NCBI GenBank assembly: GCA_014773175.1
Contig: VXCM01000042.1
Span: forward strand, 120,926 to 184,925
Reading direction: 5' to 3'
Source of the DNA: Lucifuga dentata
Lineage: Eukaryota; Chordata; Actinopteri; Ophidiiformes; Bythitidae
Length of the DNA: 64,000 bases
The notes beneath the pieces are model-generated. The model did no database searches, was not told where the DNA came from, and saw nothing but the letters and a program-made list of their open reading frames with translations. The translations under genes and the position numbers were made by a program. Positions 1 to 12,535 of this stretch are shown in pieces; within the stretch, counting starts at the first letter, position 1; each line of letters begins with the position of its first letter.

Positions 1-169
1 GTCCTGAGCAATTAACCTGCCGAATTTCAACTTCATACAGTGCCAGGTTCAAGAGATATTGGTGCCACAGATAGGCATTTGTCTTTATAGTTAGATGTTG
101 ATTAATGTGTGTTGAAATGAAATATATAGTACATGTCGCAGTTCATCTTCTTGCTGTGTGTGAGCATAT

Positions 170-170
<1 letters not shown>

Positions 171-220
<50 letters not shown>
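171..220. repeat. (GT)n microsatellite
   Basis: A near-uninterrupted run of GT dinucleotides of about 50 bp. Confidence 0.95.
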
Positions 221-221
<1 letters not shown>

Positions 222-3200
222 CAGCAGTATCCCAGTTGCATTGTTTTTAAGGCTGGGTCATCCCGCGAAACCTGGGCGAGTCTTCATTAACCTGGACAGG
301 TCGCCCAAGTAAAGCCTATGTATGGGAACACTGATGCTATAGTCCAGCCTCTCCTTAGATCCTACAGCCTTCAGAAACCGTAAATGCAAATCCAAGCTCC
401 CCTTTTTCCTAAAAGTCACAGAGATTCCATAATATGCAGTCACACCACTAACTGGTATGGTGAATTTGTACGCAATTCGGTTAGTTTGTGGCCGAGCATG
501 CTACTTGTACAAATCTAAATCATTTTAAAACAAACACATCTACTCAATCATGAATCTTGATTGACTGCAAACCACAGGCTAGTTTCACTGAAGTCCTTAT
601 TTAACCAAGGAAGTCGTGTATGACATCAGCATAAACAATACCTGACTATTACACCATTAAGACTGTATGCAGAATGAGTGCCCAAATTCAAATCCTGTAT
701 TGAATTTATGCCACTTTCATGAACAAATGCTCTGATTGTGACAATAAAACTGAAAAAAGATATTCAATTAGATTGTAAATTACAATTACATTTTTTAAAA
801 AATCATGTTTTTAGATATTTATAAGGTGTTGGAAAAGAAGTGTATAATGTGTATGAATGAAGAGGAGTGACAGAAAGCAGCGAGATGTTCACCATTAGCT
901 CTACTATCAACCATATCCAAATCTCAAGCGAGACAGGCATTCTCATCTTCACCATGACATTCTCATTATTTTGATATGCAGTTCCGGTAACCAGTCAACA
1001 TCTACAAGCCAGAGGTCAGTCTGGAATAAAGGTCATTCTAAATTTGCAAACTGTCTACAACCTCTAAGCTTCAATCACACTATGCTTTGTTCATTTTTGA
1101 CAAGGCGGCATACCCCAGGATAAAGCCCGACACATTAACCTTGCCCATCCTGGAGCATCTGTTACAGGACACCCTCTATCAATGCTGCCCCTCCACCAGA
1201 GGTGTGACAACTCCGTGGTTAAGATGGATTGGTGTGAGCAGCAGTGCCCAGCTGAACTACAGCGCGCCTTCTCTGCCACGTTACTGGTAGCTGCCAGCCC
1301 TCCAGCTGACCAGGCTGAAGCTGACAGCTCCTTGGCCAGGGCGCAAAGCTGGATTAGACGGGAGAGAGAGCTGCCAGCATCCTTCTGGTACTATGACCCC
1401 TAGACTTCCGTTTAGGACAATTACTCAGCAGGTCAGTCTGAGCTAAGTCAGCCCTACCAACAGTAAATGATGCAAGATGTGCTGTGGCGTTATTCACTTC
1501 CTTCATATTTTACAATATAGAACAGCAGGCAAGCCTATATTGAGCTTGTGTAAACAGTTTAGTGGATTTTAATGCCTAAGGTGACTCCAAGGTAGCGCCC
1601 ACTGCCTACTGTTGTCTGCAGGGAGGATGCTGGGTAATGAGCTGGTGTGATTGATCAAAGGCTGTCATGTGACATCAGCTGGAGCTTGGCCAGTAATGTT
1701 TACATGTCAGCATGGGACCAGCATCACAGGGCAGCCGTGCTCGGTCACGAGCTGCAGGGAGATCTCGCATTATGTTGCTGCAATATCAAACCTCCAAGAG
1801 AAATAAAAAAAAGATTGAAGAAATCCCACATGCAGTTACATGGTTGGTTTTCATCCAACTTGATGGCAGTGCGTTGTAATAAGATTTGGCTGCGATGCGT
1901 TCACATACTGCAGGCTGGAATTCAGTGCTAGTGTGTGGTTGTAGACTGTTGTTGTGGTAGACATTGCATTGTTTTTTGTTTTTGCTGAGTAACTAAGTAT
2001 ATGATGTGGCAATTGCAGAGAGCCACAGATAATAGCAACTGTGGAGATTGATAGATGAGAAACATGTTTTCCTTTGTTTTCACTGTCAACTCTCGGCTGT
2101 CTTCTTTTTCCACAATTTCTGTTGTTTTCACACTTTTATTGTGTTTTACCCCCGTGTTTCTCAGGGGTCTCTGTTCATAGTCACAGTGAGATTGTCTCTA
2201 AATGCACCGCTGATCTCTTTAGGTAGGAGATAGAGTAACCATTATCCAGGCCCTGGCCTCCACCCAGCTTGTCTGGTCACCCATCCCCAGCTGAGTGACA
2301 ATGAGGCTGGGCATTGTCACACAGCTCAGAGGCAAATATGACAATGAGCAGGCGGCTGTAAATGTGGATGGAGGTGCTGGAGAGGTGTAGGAGGTGGTGG
2401 TGGTGGCAGGAGAGGAGGCAGGAAGCCATGGAAGCCTGGATCCAGAGAGTCCATTTCTCTCCTGTCACGGAGGTGGCAGAGCAGACAGAGGGCCTCTGCG
2501 GTGGGCTCTCCACACGTCAGGGCCCAGTAATGCTTAAACAGCAAAGACGTTACCGCGCACTGACCACACATCTGAGATGCAACTTGGCCCAGAGGCTCTG
2601 AAGACTGATAAGTGACCAGGCACAGTGGATAGTACAATAAATAAGCATGTGACTGCCACATTTTTCAAAAATAGTTCTTATAGACTCTTAAAAAAATACC
2701 TGCTTTTGTTACGGTTTCGTGATACCAAGTGCCCCTCATGGTACACTCTGTCACTCCTCAAAATAATGTGCAAATCATCCAGAAGTCCATGCCTTTAACC
2801 AGTTTTCAAATCTCCTATATATGTAAAAGCACTCCTGCATTCAGATTCTGCTTAAAATTAAAAATGTAGTAGCAATAAAATGTACACAAATATCAAAAGT
2901 AGATTAAGTATTCTTTATAAGAACAGTTCCTATCAGAGTGTAAAATTTCTAAAATCTATAAAAATTAACATGTAGGGTCTTTTTCAAACTTGTGGAAAAG
3001 ATTCTTCTTCATTATCTTACATTTTGGATACTCTGACATTAACTATAAAAACTTTTTATATGACAACCTAAAAATACCTGCCAATTTTTAACACTGTCTG
3101 GTGATAAACCTTGTTTCTCCAATTTAGGTGTTTTCATGATGTTGCATTAATTGATGGAAAACTTTAACTTCTCTCCACTTTGTAGAAAGTGAATATTTGG

Positions 3201-6200
3201 ATATGATATTTTGCTTGGATTCATGTACTCATAAAAATACTAACTGTGGGTTAAAGTTACTGCTGTAAGCCATCAGAAAAGCACATCATACAACTACAAA
3301 ATTCTTTTTAAAATTTAAAACACACAGCCTTGGATCCAGTCTCACTGATAAAAATGGATGGATAATGGATAATAATGATGAATAATCACAGAAATATTAT
3401 AATACATGCCTTGCCACCCTGGATTTAGATGCAGAATTTATGAACAAGTTGGAGAATTCCATATGTCACTTATGAAAGCTTTATTCTGAGGATATATAGT
3501 ATGTTGGATCACAGCTTCCAAGATTCCAACTCGATTATATTGTCAAAAGTGATGAACATCCTACGGGAGTTGGGTTTGAGCTTTTCCTTAGAGTGAGAAA
3601 CAGACTGGGTGAATTTTATTGGGGTGTGTTTGTGTATGTGTACGTGCATCCATGTGTGGGTGCACTGAAGACTTTCTTTCTGTTTTCTCAATGACGCCTT
3701 TCTTCGCAAAGGTTGAGTCTGTTGACCCCAGAAATAGTTCTTTTTTTCCATTCAGGAAAAAACATATTCGTTTGACTTCCAGCAAAGAACGTAAATTGAC
3801 AAACTCAAAGCAATACACCAACCTTTTCTAGCTAGACTGAAAGGGCATTTAATGTTTAGTCTTCAAGATTTTTGAAAGACTAAAACCTTGAAGGAGACTG
3901 AGAGAGTGATTTACTCTCTCAATCTCCCTCTAGATGTTCTTTTTTCCTTGACATTGTACAAATAACTTCCTCTATCCAACCACACCTGAAATTGTGTGCA
4001 TGTGTGTGTGTATGGGAACAATGTGTTTCCCTGAATTATGCTTGACTCGTCCCTACCATCAATCAGCACCCGTGTGACAGCAGGAAATCACATCATATTA
4101 CTAGCCCTTCACTAATGTCGTTAGCGGATATTGTTCTGAGGCAAAGTGTGGACTAGTCCAATGTGATTAGGCCCTATGATGAATTTGCCCTGTTGTTTGG
4201 AGACCGTTAACTGACTAGAATGATTGACCTGAACTGAGAGCCTCCTGGGCATTTATTGATGTTCACCAAGCGTTATTCCTTTAATGACTGCACTTTGATC
4301 ATTGCAAGCGTTACAGCTTGAGGGAAGCCAAGTTTAGTTAGAAAAGTTAGACTAAATGGAATTTTTGAGGTTCATGGTCACAAAACTGTATTGCTGTACA
4401 CAGCTGTGGTATAACAGTGTTTGCCACAGCTAGATTTAATCCTCTGGATTGCTGTTTTTAGTGAGTGTTTGTAAGGACTGTAAGGGCGTTCAGATAGGTA
4501 AAAGGAGAGCTGGGTGCCTGCAGGGCTCAGTTTGTGTGTATCTGTGGAAGTTTGTTCCCTCTTGGGGTGAGGCCTGGCAGTTTTAGCTAAGACAAAGTGG
4601 TCAGGGTAAAGCATGAGTCCTCCAGGTTTATTTTCAGCATCTCCAGAGGTACAAGAAAGGGGAGAGGTCAGTGGGTTGGAGAATTACCCAGAGTTCTTGG
4701 AGTTTGTCAGCACAAACTATGTTTTCCTCCCCTGCAACCATCCTCTCTTCTTACCTTTCTGTCATATCCTTCCTGTATATGAATTTGTGTTTGTGTGAGC
4801 ACACGCTTGTGTGGATACACACCGTCTTGCAGTAGCCTATGCCCTGCGTAGGTAGAAGTGTTGTTCTGTCAATCAATGGGTTATCTGTGCGCTCAACCAG
4901 TCCCAAGAGTCAGACCCTTACTTGTTAAATTGATTCCCTTCGGCCATATTGACGGTGAGCTTGGAAATGTGAGAAAACATACAGCAGAACCATAACAACC
5001 AACAGAAGGAGCAACGTAGCACCCACTCACTGCCTGCTGAGCAGTATAATACATTCTACTGAATACATGCTGCCAGTGATGTTTTGGCAAAAGCTGGGAC
5101 GGATGGCAAAATCAACGCATTTTAGCTCGCTCGCTAACAAACCTTCCACTTTCAGTTGCTTCATTTCCTCAAGACTTGCAGTTTGGACACACAATTGCAC
5201 ATGACTACTCGCCATCCACTCACCACCCACGCATTGTGACACAATGCAATCAATAAGCTTGTTCCTGCAGGTGCACATGAAGTTAAGAATGTGTATTCTT
5301 CCCGTAAAGAAAGGAAAACAGAAGTAAACATGTTGTACTTGTAAGCATAGACCTTGTTTTTGCACGAATATCATAAAATACTGAATAATGTGTGATGAGC
5401 GCATAAGAACTTTTCTTTATTTAAAGGCACCACTGACTACTAAATGCAACGTACTCATACACTACATCATATTATAAACTGTTCAACTCACTACATAGGC
5501 CACTGTTGCAAATTTCATTTCATTTCATTTACGACATGTTATAAATTCATGAATATGTTACACAGTGATCAATGCATGTGTGCCTAATGATCTTACTCAT
5601 TTACAATGTATTATGGACGCTGTCATTTTGCTTATATCCCACATTTCATAAAATATTAACGAGCTTGGTTGTTGTGGTGTTATACACAATGTATTTTTGT
5701 GTTTTTTTTGCTCTGTAGCTTTCAACTGTTGCACACACAGCAGGATGATGATGGCCACTTTAACAAAACAGCAAGGTTGGAAAATCCATGAATACTTAAT
5801 AAGTGTCTGATGAAAATGATGTAATGGTGATGCAAGACAATGAAAGCTGTTAGTCAGAACAGTTTAACCTGGTACAAGTTCTATGCACTAATTCACCTTT
5901 TTGTTAGCCTCCTTCTAAATCTTCCGTTTTATGTGCATGCACATACAATGAGACTGCTTAGTTTGCATTGCATCTGTTACTAACTTAAGAGCTATAGCAA
6001 AAAAATGGATGCAGACAGTTAAGGGTTTGCACATTGTTCATGATGCACCAGGACAACGGCCTTTGGTATTCACTTTGATTGTGTGCTTGACACTGTTAGC
6101 CTTAACTACTGGAATAAAATGGTAGATCCGTAGCACCTTAGCCCTAAGCTCTCTTATACATTTACATGCAAGGAGCTGAGCTTTATTAGAGCTGACAAAA

Positions 6201-6270
6201 TCACTTCATGACTCACTGTACGCACATTGGCAATCCTTTGATCCCCACCACTTTAAGGGTGGGATGTGAG

Positions 6271-6294
6271 ACACACACACACACACACACACAC
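6271..6294. repeat. (AC)n microsatellite
   Basis: About twelve AC units in a row. Confidence 0.95.
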
Positions 6295-6967
6295 AATGGG
6301 AGGCATTTGGCCCCCACCACAGGGGATGCTGATGCACTCAATAGAACCAATTACAGAAGGAAGCATTTAGTGATTCATGCAACATTTGACACATCCCAGT
6401 GGATCTGCCTTTCCCACTCTCTCTATCCCTCCATCTCTCTCTCTCTCTCTCGCTCTCTGTTCTCTTTATTTCAATTGGTTTATGTGTGTATGTATGTCTC
6501 TTGCTGGCAGATGAGAATGAGACTCCTCCATCTTGTTCAACTCCATTAAGCAGCTAGTGTGCCTCAGTTCACCACAAATCATAATCTGCTCATGGTGAGA
6601 GGAACTGTTCAGCATATTTGGGACTTGACGAGTCACATTGAGCTTAAGGGTGGGGGGAGAGAGAGAGAGAGTGAGAAACACACTTAGACAGATTTACTTT
6701 TATGTCACACCTCACACACAAATCACAACTGCTGTCTTAACATTACAGGACAACCATTCGAGACTACTGCCGTGCCATCTCCTGCGCCAAACATGTATCT
6801 CTATCATGATCTTGCTGCACATGTGATATTTCTCGCCACATGAACCACTGCCTTTTCAATCTCTTCCACTCAAAGAACATGGAGTATGTGGGGTTTCCTC
6901 CTCCTCACCTCAGCAGGAATCAGGGGTCAGATCCAGAGCAGATAGCATGGTCTGTTGGTGTGTCGTA

Positions 6968-7552
6968 GGCTGGTTTCATATGATAAGCGTTGGGCGTTGC
7001 ACTGACCTGGGCGTTACATTATTGTATAATGGGAGCTGAGCAGTGACTCCTAACGTCGCATCATGCCACCTTGAGCACCGTGGCACTCAGATTCTCCTTT
7101 TTGACGACCTCAAAGTTCAACCAAATTCAACTTTGATGGTCGCTGACTTTCCAACATGCAACCAATCAGAGATCAGCTGTATGGCACATAAGCAGAAGCG
7201 CCATAGCGATGGAGGAGAGGCTCATAACCTGTGTAGAACAGTTTAGAATGGTGACTCAACAAGCTTTCTCGCACTCACATTTACCGTTTTTTTGCGTTTC
7301 TTCTCCAAATAAGAACAGCCAGAGCCTTCTTTGTTGCGATGTCCATGTCACTACCCGAGTTGGCCCGGAAACCCAATTTGGACCACGAATGTGCAAAGTT
7401 TGCCCATAGTAACCGTCAACATGTCATTAGCAACGAGCGCCTCCTGTCAGTGCTTGGTCGAGCGGCGCCACTCAGGCTCCACTCATGAACAAGCAGAGCG
7501 CTGGATGCCGAGCTCAGCAGCAACACTCAACGCTTATTATTTGAAACAGGCC
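6968..7552. mobile_element. Non-autonomous inverted-repeat transposon, GGC-ended family, copy 1
   Basis: The left end begins GGCTGGTTTCATATGATAAG and the right end is its approximate inverse (…CTTATTATTTGAAACAGGCC). The GGGCGTTG motif follows the end. This copy is in opposite orientation to the one at 42873-43613: the block around 7410-7460 matches the reverse complement of about 42965-43015. No transposase frame is seen, so it is a MITE. Flanking trinucleotides are gta and tta, so no clean target duplication remains. Confidence 0.75.
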
Positions 7553-8847
7553 TTACAGAGATTGTGGTTTTATTCCACTGACAGCCACCCCCNNNNNNNN
7601 NNACCCCCCCAGCCCTGTGCAGACCTCGCAGAAGAACCCAGCAGGACTTGTCAGCAACCGCTGCAGCATGTTATATTGATAAATCTCACCCGTATTCAGA
7701 TATGATAGGCCAGCATGTCACCACAGCAAAAACTATTCCCCATGTCCTCCAAGTCAGCAAGATGGATCTGTTGCTGCGCTGCCTTATTCAAAATGTTCAT
7801 GTACTTTATCTTTTTTGGAAGCTTGCAGCAGTGTTTGGAAAAAATGAGAAGGAACGGCAAATAAGACAGAAATGGAGAATACGCTGAGGAAAGAAGATGC
7901 TGAAGCCAACAAACTGATATTGTGTTCGTTCATGTTCCTATCTCTCTATTTACACAATTTCTCTCTTCCTTTTCCCTCCAAGACCTGTATTAGCATGCAT
8001 GAGTCTTGCAGTCCATGGCAAGCTCTCACCCTGCCAGTTCATATTTAGTCTCCTGAATGAAACATTCATAACTCAGGTATGTGGTCTTAAAACAGCCTCC
8101 ATCAATCACAAGCCTGGAGCAGCCAAGCATGAGATAAAAATGAACATTTTTTGTTGAAGCCATTGGCCTCACCTCAGAGACAGCATGCGGGGCAAGAGGT
8201 CATGGTTCCGCACAGGGTTACATAGGAAATAATAACATCATTAGCATTTTCAGACACCAGAGCATCTCAGTGGGATTACTATTTTTTTTTTTTTTTTTTT
8301 TTTGCTGGTTTATCTTTTAAATACAGTCGTACTGCAGCCGCCTGGTTTATTTCCAGACTTCAGCCTCCCTCTGTTGTGTAACGTACCTCTCAGCCCCCGC
8401 TATTTTTATAAATGCATTTGTGGTGAATTATGGGTATGCATCATGTAATTATTGAAGAAATGCCCATAGAAAGAGCATTCCTGAGAGACTCAACTCTTGT
8501 TATTGTTGTTATTATTATCATCATTAGTAGTACCAGCTTGTCTGTAGAATAAATATTCTGGCTTTCAATTGTAAGACAATTGCTGATTAATCCAGTACAA
8601 ACCCAGCCTTGCCGGGTTTGTGCATGTCCTTGTGGCTGAAGAACATTCACAAAGAATTCTTCTGCTTGGTAACTCACATCACATCTCCCCCTCATCCTCT
8701 CCTATACTGTTGAATCTAATTAAACCACTAACAGCAGAAAAAGGGAGTACCCTGGGACACTCTGACCACCCACCGATAAACCTCTGTGGGAAACTAACGA
8801 CAACCCCCATCCCTGTGGGTTTCTTTGCAAGCTACATGTACAAGAAA
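7553..8847. other. Intronic DNA, no recognised gene
   Basis: Contains a ten-base N gap (7593-7602) between C-rich edges and a poly-T tract (8282-8303). No splice-flanked coding segment is recognised. Confidence 0.6.
7593..7602. other. Assembly gap, ten Ns
   Basis: Ten consecutive Ns, flanked by C runs on both sides. Confidence 0.99.
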
Positions 8848-9065
8848 AGGACCATACTGGCGATTTTGCAGGTTCAAGCCCAATAAATACATGTTACCTT
8901 ACTGACAACCAATTCAAAACACACAACAGTATTTTAGTTTTCCTGTTATTTCACCAAATTCCTTAATCTCTCAAAATCAAATGTTCAAGTGATACACCCA
9001 CGTTATGATTCAATGTTTTGCCTGATTTCACCTGCTTTCTAGGTAAAAGCTCTCTTCTCCTAGGA
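8848..9065. mobile_element. TTAA-flanked element family, copy A (truncated)
   Basis: Begins AGGACCATACTGGCGATTTT, the terminal sequence shared with the copies at 9913 and 17354. It continues with the same AGCCCAATAAATAC block and stops at about the element's middle. The left flank is AAAA rather than TTAA and the right half is absent. Confidence 0.75.
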
Positions 9066-9912
9066 TGACATTCAAACACGCAAAATATCGGTATTGTCCT
9101 TTAAGAGCTAGATTGGATGTCCATTGTTGCCTTAATGGGGGGACACAGATATTCACACTGGCAATAACTGATGAACTAAAGCCCCAGAAAAAGCTCTGCA
9201 TGACTTTTCTCTCTCTCTCCCTTGCTCCCTATCTTTCCGTTTTGAAATATTACAGACAGCTGCCAGATATTTTAGCATGCAGTTCAGGTGCTGTTTGCTT
9301 GTGAGGAGCTCCCCAGCACTGGAGTAGGCAGAGCCTCAAGGTCTCCTCTGCCAATAAAGAGAGGGAACAGGTGAAAGCAGAAAACATTTAACCATCTACT
9401 CAGTCACACATGCTGCATTGGCAAGTACCATATCCCACTAGAATACAGACAAGTTCTAGATTGTTTGGCTTGATACACAATTTCAACAAAGTGAAGCAAA
9501 GTGAGGCGTTTAGTAAATTGCCATCAGGTGTAAGCAGCATAGCTCTTCCTGGCATCAAAATAGTTATCACAAATAAGAACTGCTAGAATCAGAACACAGT
9601 CCCAAAGGAACTCCAGATATCATTGTTTCTAACATGTCATGTGTTACAGCAACAATATGAAGTTGCTATCAAGCAAACTTTTTGGCTTTGTTTTTTTTTT
9701 TTTTTTTNTTTTTTTTTTTTTTTTGTTTGTTTTGTTTTTGGCTTTCAAGCAGAACCTTCATCCTTGCTCTCATAACAGAAGTTCAACAAAAGTTCCCGGT
9801 TTTCCCAAAATGCAGCATTAGTCTTGACTTTGCTAAACTCACAGGGGTGGGTATTTTAGTGAAACATGAGAGAAGCAGGAGGGTATTAACTGTATTTATA
9901 CATAGGTGCTTC
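9066..9912. other. Intronic DNA between two transposon copies
   Basis: Unique sequence with a poly-T tract split by a single N (9691-9724, N at 9708). No gene recognised. Confidence 0.6.
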
Positions 9913-10575
9913 TTAAAGGACCATACCAGTGATTTTGCACGTTAGAGCCATATAAATACTAAAAATACTAATATTATACAAATGCTCCCAACCATTTTGC
10001 AAAACATACTGCTGGAGCAGTTATCATTAGAATTGTTTTTCCTACCTTCCAGACTGCCATTGGTTTCAGTTAATTCCAGTATGCTATAAAAATCANGAAT
10101 TGTTTTTCCTACCTTCCAGACTGCCATTGGTTTCAGTTAATTCCAGTATGCTATAAAAATCACTTGTAGATACTTGAAACCTGCTTGAGAAAGTAACCCA
10201 TCACAGCAAACACAGTGTCTGTTCAATTTTTTTGTTGAAGTTACAGTGCTGAATTTAACTGATCCAACACGGAGCTGCACAGAAGCTCCGTGTTGGATCA
10301 GTTAAATTGGTATGTCTTTACCAGGAAATATATTCCCAGGAGAAAAGACTGCTTTTACAGAAAAATCACAATCCTGCATATGTGTTGTCAGGTGAAATAT
10401 TTAATTTTAAAGTGGGTGTATTGCCTGAACATTTAATTTTGAAAGATTACGAGATTTGGCAAAATAACATGAAAACTAAAACAGCTTTATGTTTTGGAGA
10501 ATTCTTGGCAGTAACGTGTGAGCAGGAAGTATTTCTTGGGTTCAAACATAATGAATCGCCAGTATGGTCCTTTAA
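9913..10575. mobile_element. TTAA-flanked inverted-repeat element, copy B (complete)
   Basis: Flanked by TTAA at 9913-9916 and 10572-10575. Inside these, the left end reads AGGACCATACCAGTGATTTT and the right end is the inverse, with AGGACCATACTGGCGATT on the other strand. At its centre is a perfect 25-bp inverted repeat (10252-10276 and 10284-10308). TTAA target sites are typical of piggyBac-type (also Kolobok) elements. There is no transposase frame, so it is non-autonomous. About 67 bp of its length is an assembly duplication at the N at 10096. Confidence 0.8.
10252..10308. repeat. Perfect 25-bp inverted repeat with 7-nt loop
   Basis: Arms 10252-10276 and 10284-10308 are exact reverse complements, separated by GCACAGA. 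This is the central palindrome of the TTAA-flanked element and would fold into a strong hairpin. Confidence 0.95.
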
Positions 10576-10857
10576 GGTGAACAGTATTGTGCCAAGCCTG
10601 CTTGTAGTCATTTCAATGCAGCTCCACTGTGAAAGCTTGTAAAGGACCTGCCAAGTTATGTTTTTACTGGACAAAATAACCAATGTGTGTCATAAATATA
10701 TACCTGCATCCCTCTGGTCTGGCTGTTATTTTCTAGCCCTGAATATCCTGTCAAAATCAGCATCGCTGTTTTGACCATTGCTATGCAGGATGCATTCAGA
10801 TACAGGCAGATGTCATCTTTGAATGTAACTGCTGAATGTAGGTGTGTAAGTGTGGGT

Positions 10858-10907
<50 letters not shown>

Positions 10908-12066
10908 CAGACTTGGTCCACTTGCGACAAAAAGTGAGTCAGTCGAGAGAAAGAGGGCTGGTTGCTGCTCTCCTTCTTGTATCTCTCTCTCTCTTTTTTC
11001 TTTCTCTATTTAGTTACTGTATATTTTCTCTCCTGTTTGGCAGGTAGTTACGGCTGATAAATGAGCAGCATTTGAATCTAACAAACAGAGCAGAGGAAAT
11101 TGCATTCAACATTTTGAAAGTTTTTCACCCCCCCCCTTCCTTCCTGCTTTCACTCACCTTTTCCACTCCCCCTTTCTATGATAGTAATATTTGAACAAGA
11201 TGGGTGACAGAGCTCGGTGGCAGTAGTGCAGCTGAGATGGGATGAGATGGGAGGGCTGCATCCTTTATGTGTGGCAAAATGGAAAACTGGCCCAGAACTG
11301 GCATGCACATACCAGCAATAGATGAAAATCGTATCTCTACTTATGCCAGAAACAGGCTCCTTTGTTCACTGAGATGAAGAAAAAGATGTCTTTCAACCTG
11401 GATCCAATGCGAGCAAGAGAAGTTGGTTAAACTGGAGTGTTGATGGGAAGAGAAGAGAAAAAAAAGCAAAAAGGAGGAGAGGGAGGCAGTGTGCTTGGTT
11501 TCGGAGCCATTTCATCAAACATTGTGAGTGAGACTGTCCCACAGCTCAATGATGCCAACTGCTTGGCGGAAAGCATCCTGCTGAGCACCGTCTGTTGGCT
11601 GCCACTCTGAGAAGATTTGAAGCAACAAAGAATTGCCAATTTTACATTATGCCAATCCAATTTCCACTGGAGAATTTTTTTTTTTTAAAGTTTTACAGCT
11701 CTGCATTTAAGTCAAACCCTTACAAATGACTGCCACTCCCAGCCTTTAATGTGTCTGCTAATGCGGTTCAGTGCCTGTGAACTGTGCTGGGCTGAGGTTA
11801 AAAGTACATTGTGAAACCTGCCATGTGCTATTGTTCAGTTTCACTCGCTTTCATTCGACTTCAATTCAAACATAGAATATTACAATAGACTGACAGGCTT
11901 TCCACTGTAGGTGACCTGACATTGTGAAAATTGTGTTTGAATAATGATTCAACCAACACTTCCCCAACTGTGCCATTGCTGTCTTTCTTTAATATGGTGT
12001 GTCAGCATTTCCTGCTTCAAATTCAGCTTTCTTTTGTGCACCACTCAGTCTACTCTGAGGAGTTAT
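10576..12066. other. Intronic DNA, no recognised gene
   Basis: Contains a (GA)n tract (10860-10903). No coding exon recognised. Confidence 0.6.
10860..10903. repeat. (GA)n microsatellite
   Basis: About 22 GA units without interruption. Confidence 0.95.
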
Positions 12067-12535
12067 TTGCAGGGGTGGGAAAAAGTGAGTACATTTATTC
12101 AGGTGACATACTTGAATACAAATGAAATACCAACTCCCCCAAATACTTTGATAGATTTGTGGAAAATATAGTAAAGGATGGCGAAACTCAGATGCAGTGT
12201 TGAGTAGTTACTTTGAAATTTTTTTTATTCAATATTAGCTCATTAAATTTAATTGCTCTCAAGTAAAATTTTTGAATTTGAAAATTTAAACATTTTATAG
12301 CTGAAAACATTTTTGCTTCATGTTGTAATGACCTTTAGACATTATCTCAATGGCTTTAGAGAATTAGACTTCAATTTTGTGGCATTTATAACACTTTAAG
12401 TATTTTTACTTTTCATACATGTGTGCATGTTACTTATACTTGAGTACTTTTAAAGGATGACATTCACATCTAATAGAGTAATTTATTCTTTGTGGTGTTG
12501 CTACTTTTACTTAGACAGGGTCCACACTAATTTAA
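12067..12535. mobile_element. Decayed fish repeat of the 'acttgagtacttttac' type
   Basis: The left part contains GTGAGTACATTTATTCAGGT and ACTTGAATAC; the right part contains TTACTTATACTTGAGTACTT and TGCTACTTTTACTT. These phrases are characteristic of a repeat very common in teleost genomes. The copy is AT-rich and diverged, and its borders are approximate. Confidence 0.55.

Larger units (their letters stand above)
1..6967. other. Intronic or upstream DNA of tafa1, no recognised gene
   Basis: No exon is recognised on either strand. The region holds a (GT)n tract (about 171-220), a (AC)n tract (6271-6294), a CT-rich tract (6416-6460) and a GA tract (6659-6671). Two blocks, 1087-1410 and 2220-2620, are richer in G+C than their surroundings and have short open frames on both strands. 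Neither resembles a known protein; they could be conserved non-coding DNA. Confidence 0.6.

Noticed and set aside
1087..1403. Open frames on both strands in a GC-richer block
   Set aside because: Overlapping frames on opposite strands with no domain; better explained by base composition. Kept only as a note on the block.
10860..10903. Regular repeats as possible CRISPR-like arrays
   Set aside because: All regular arrays in the window are simple di- to pentanucleotide microsatellites without spacers, in a vertebrate genome.
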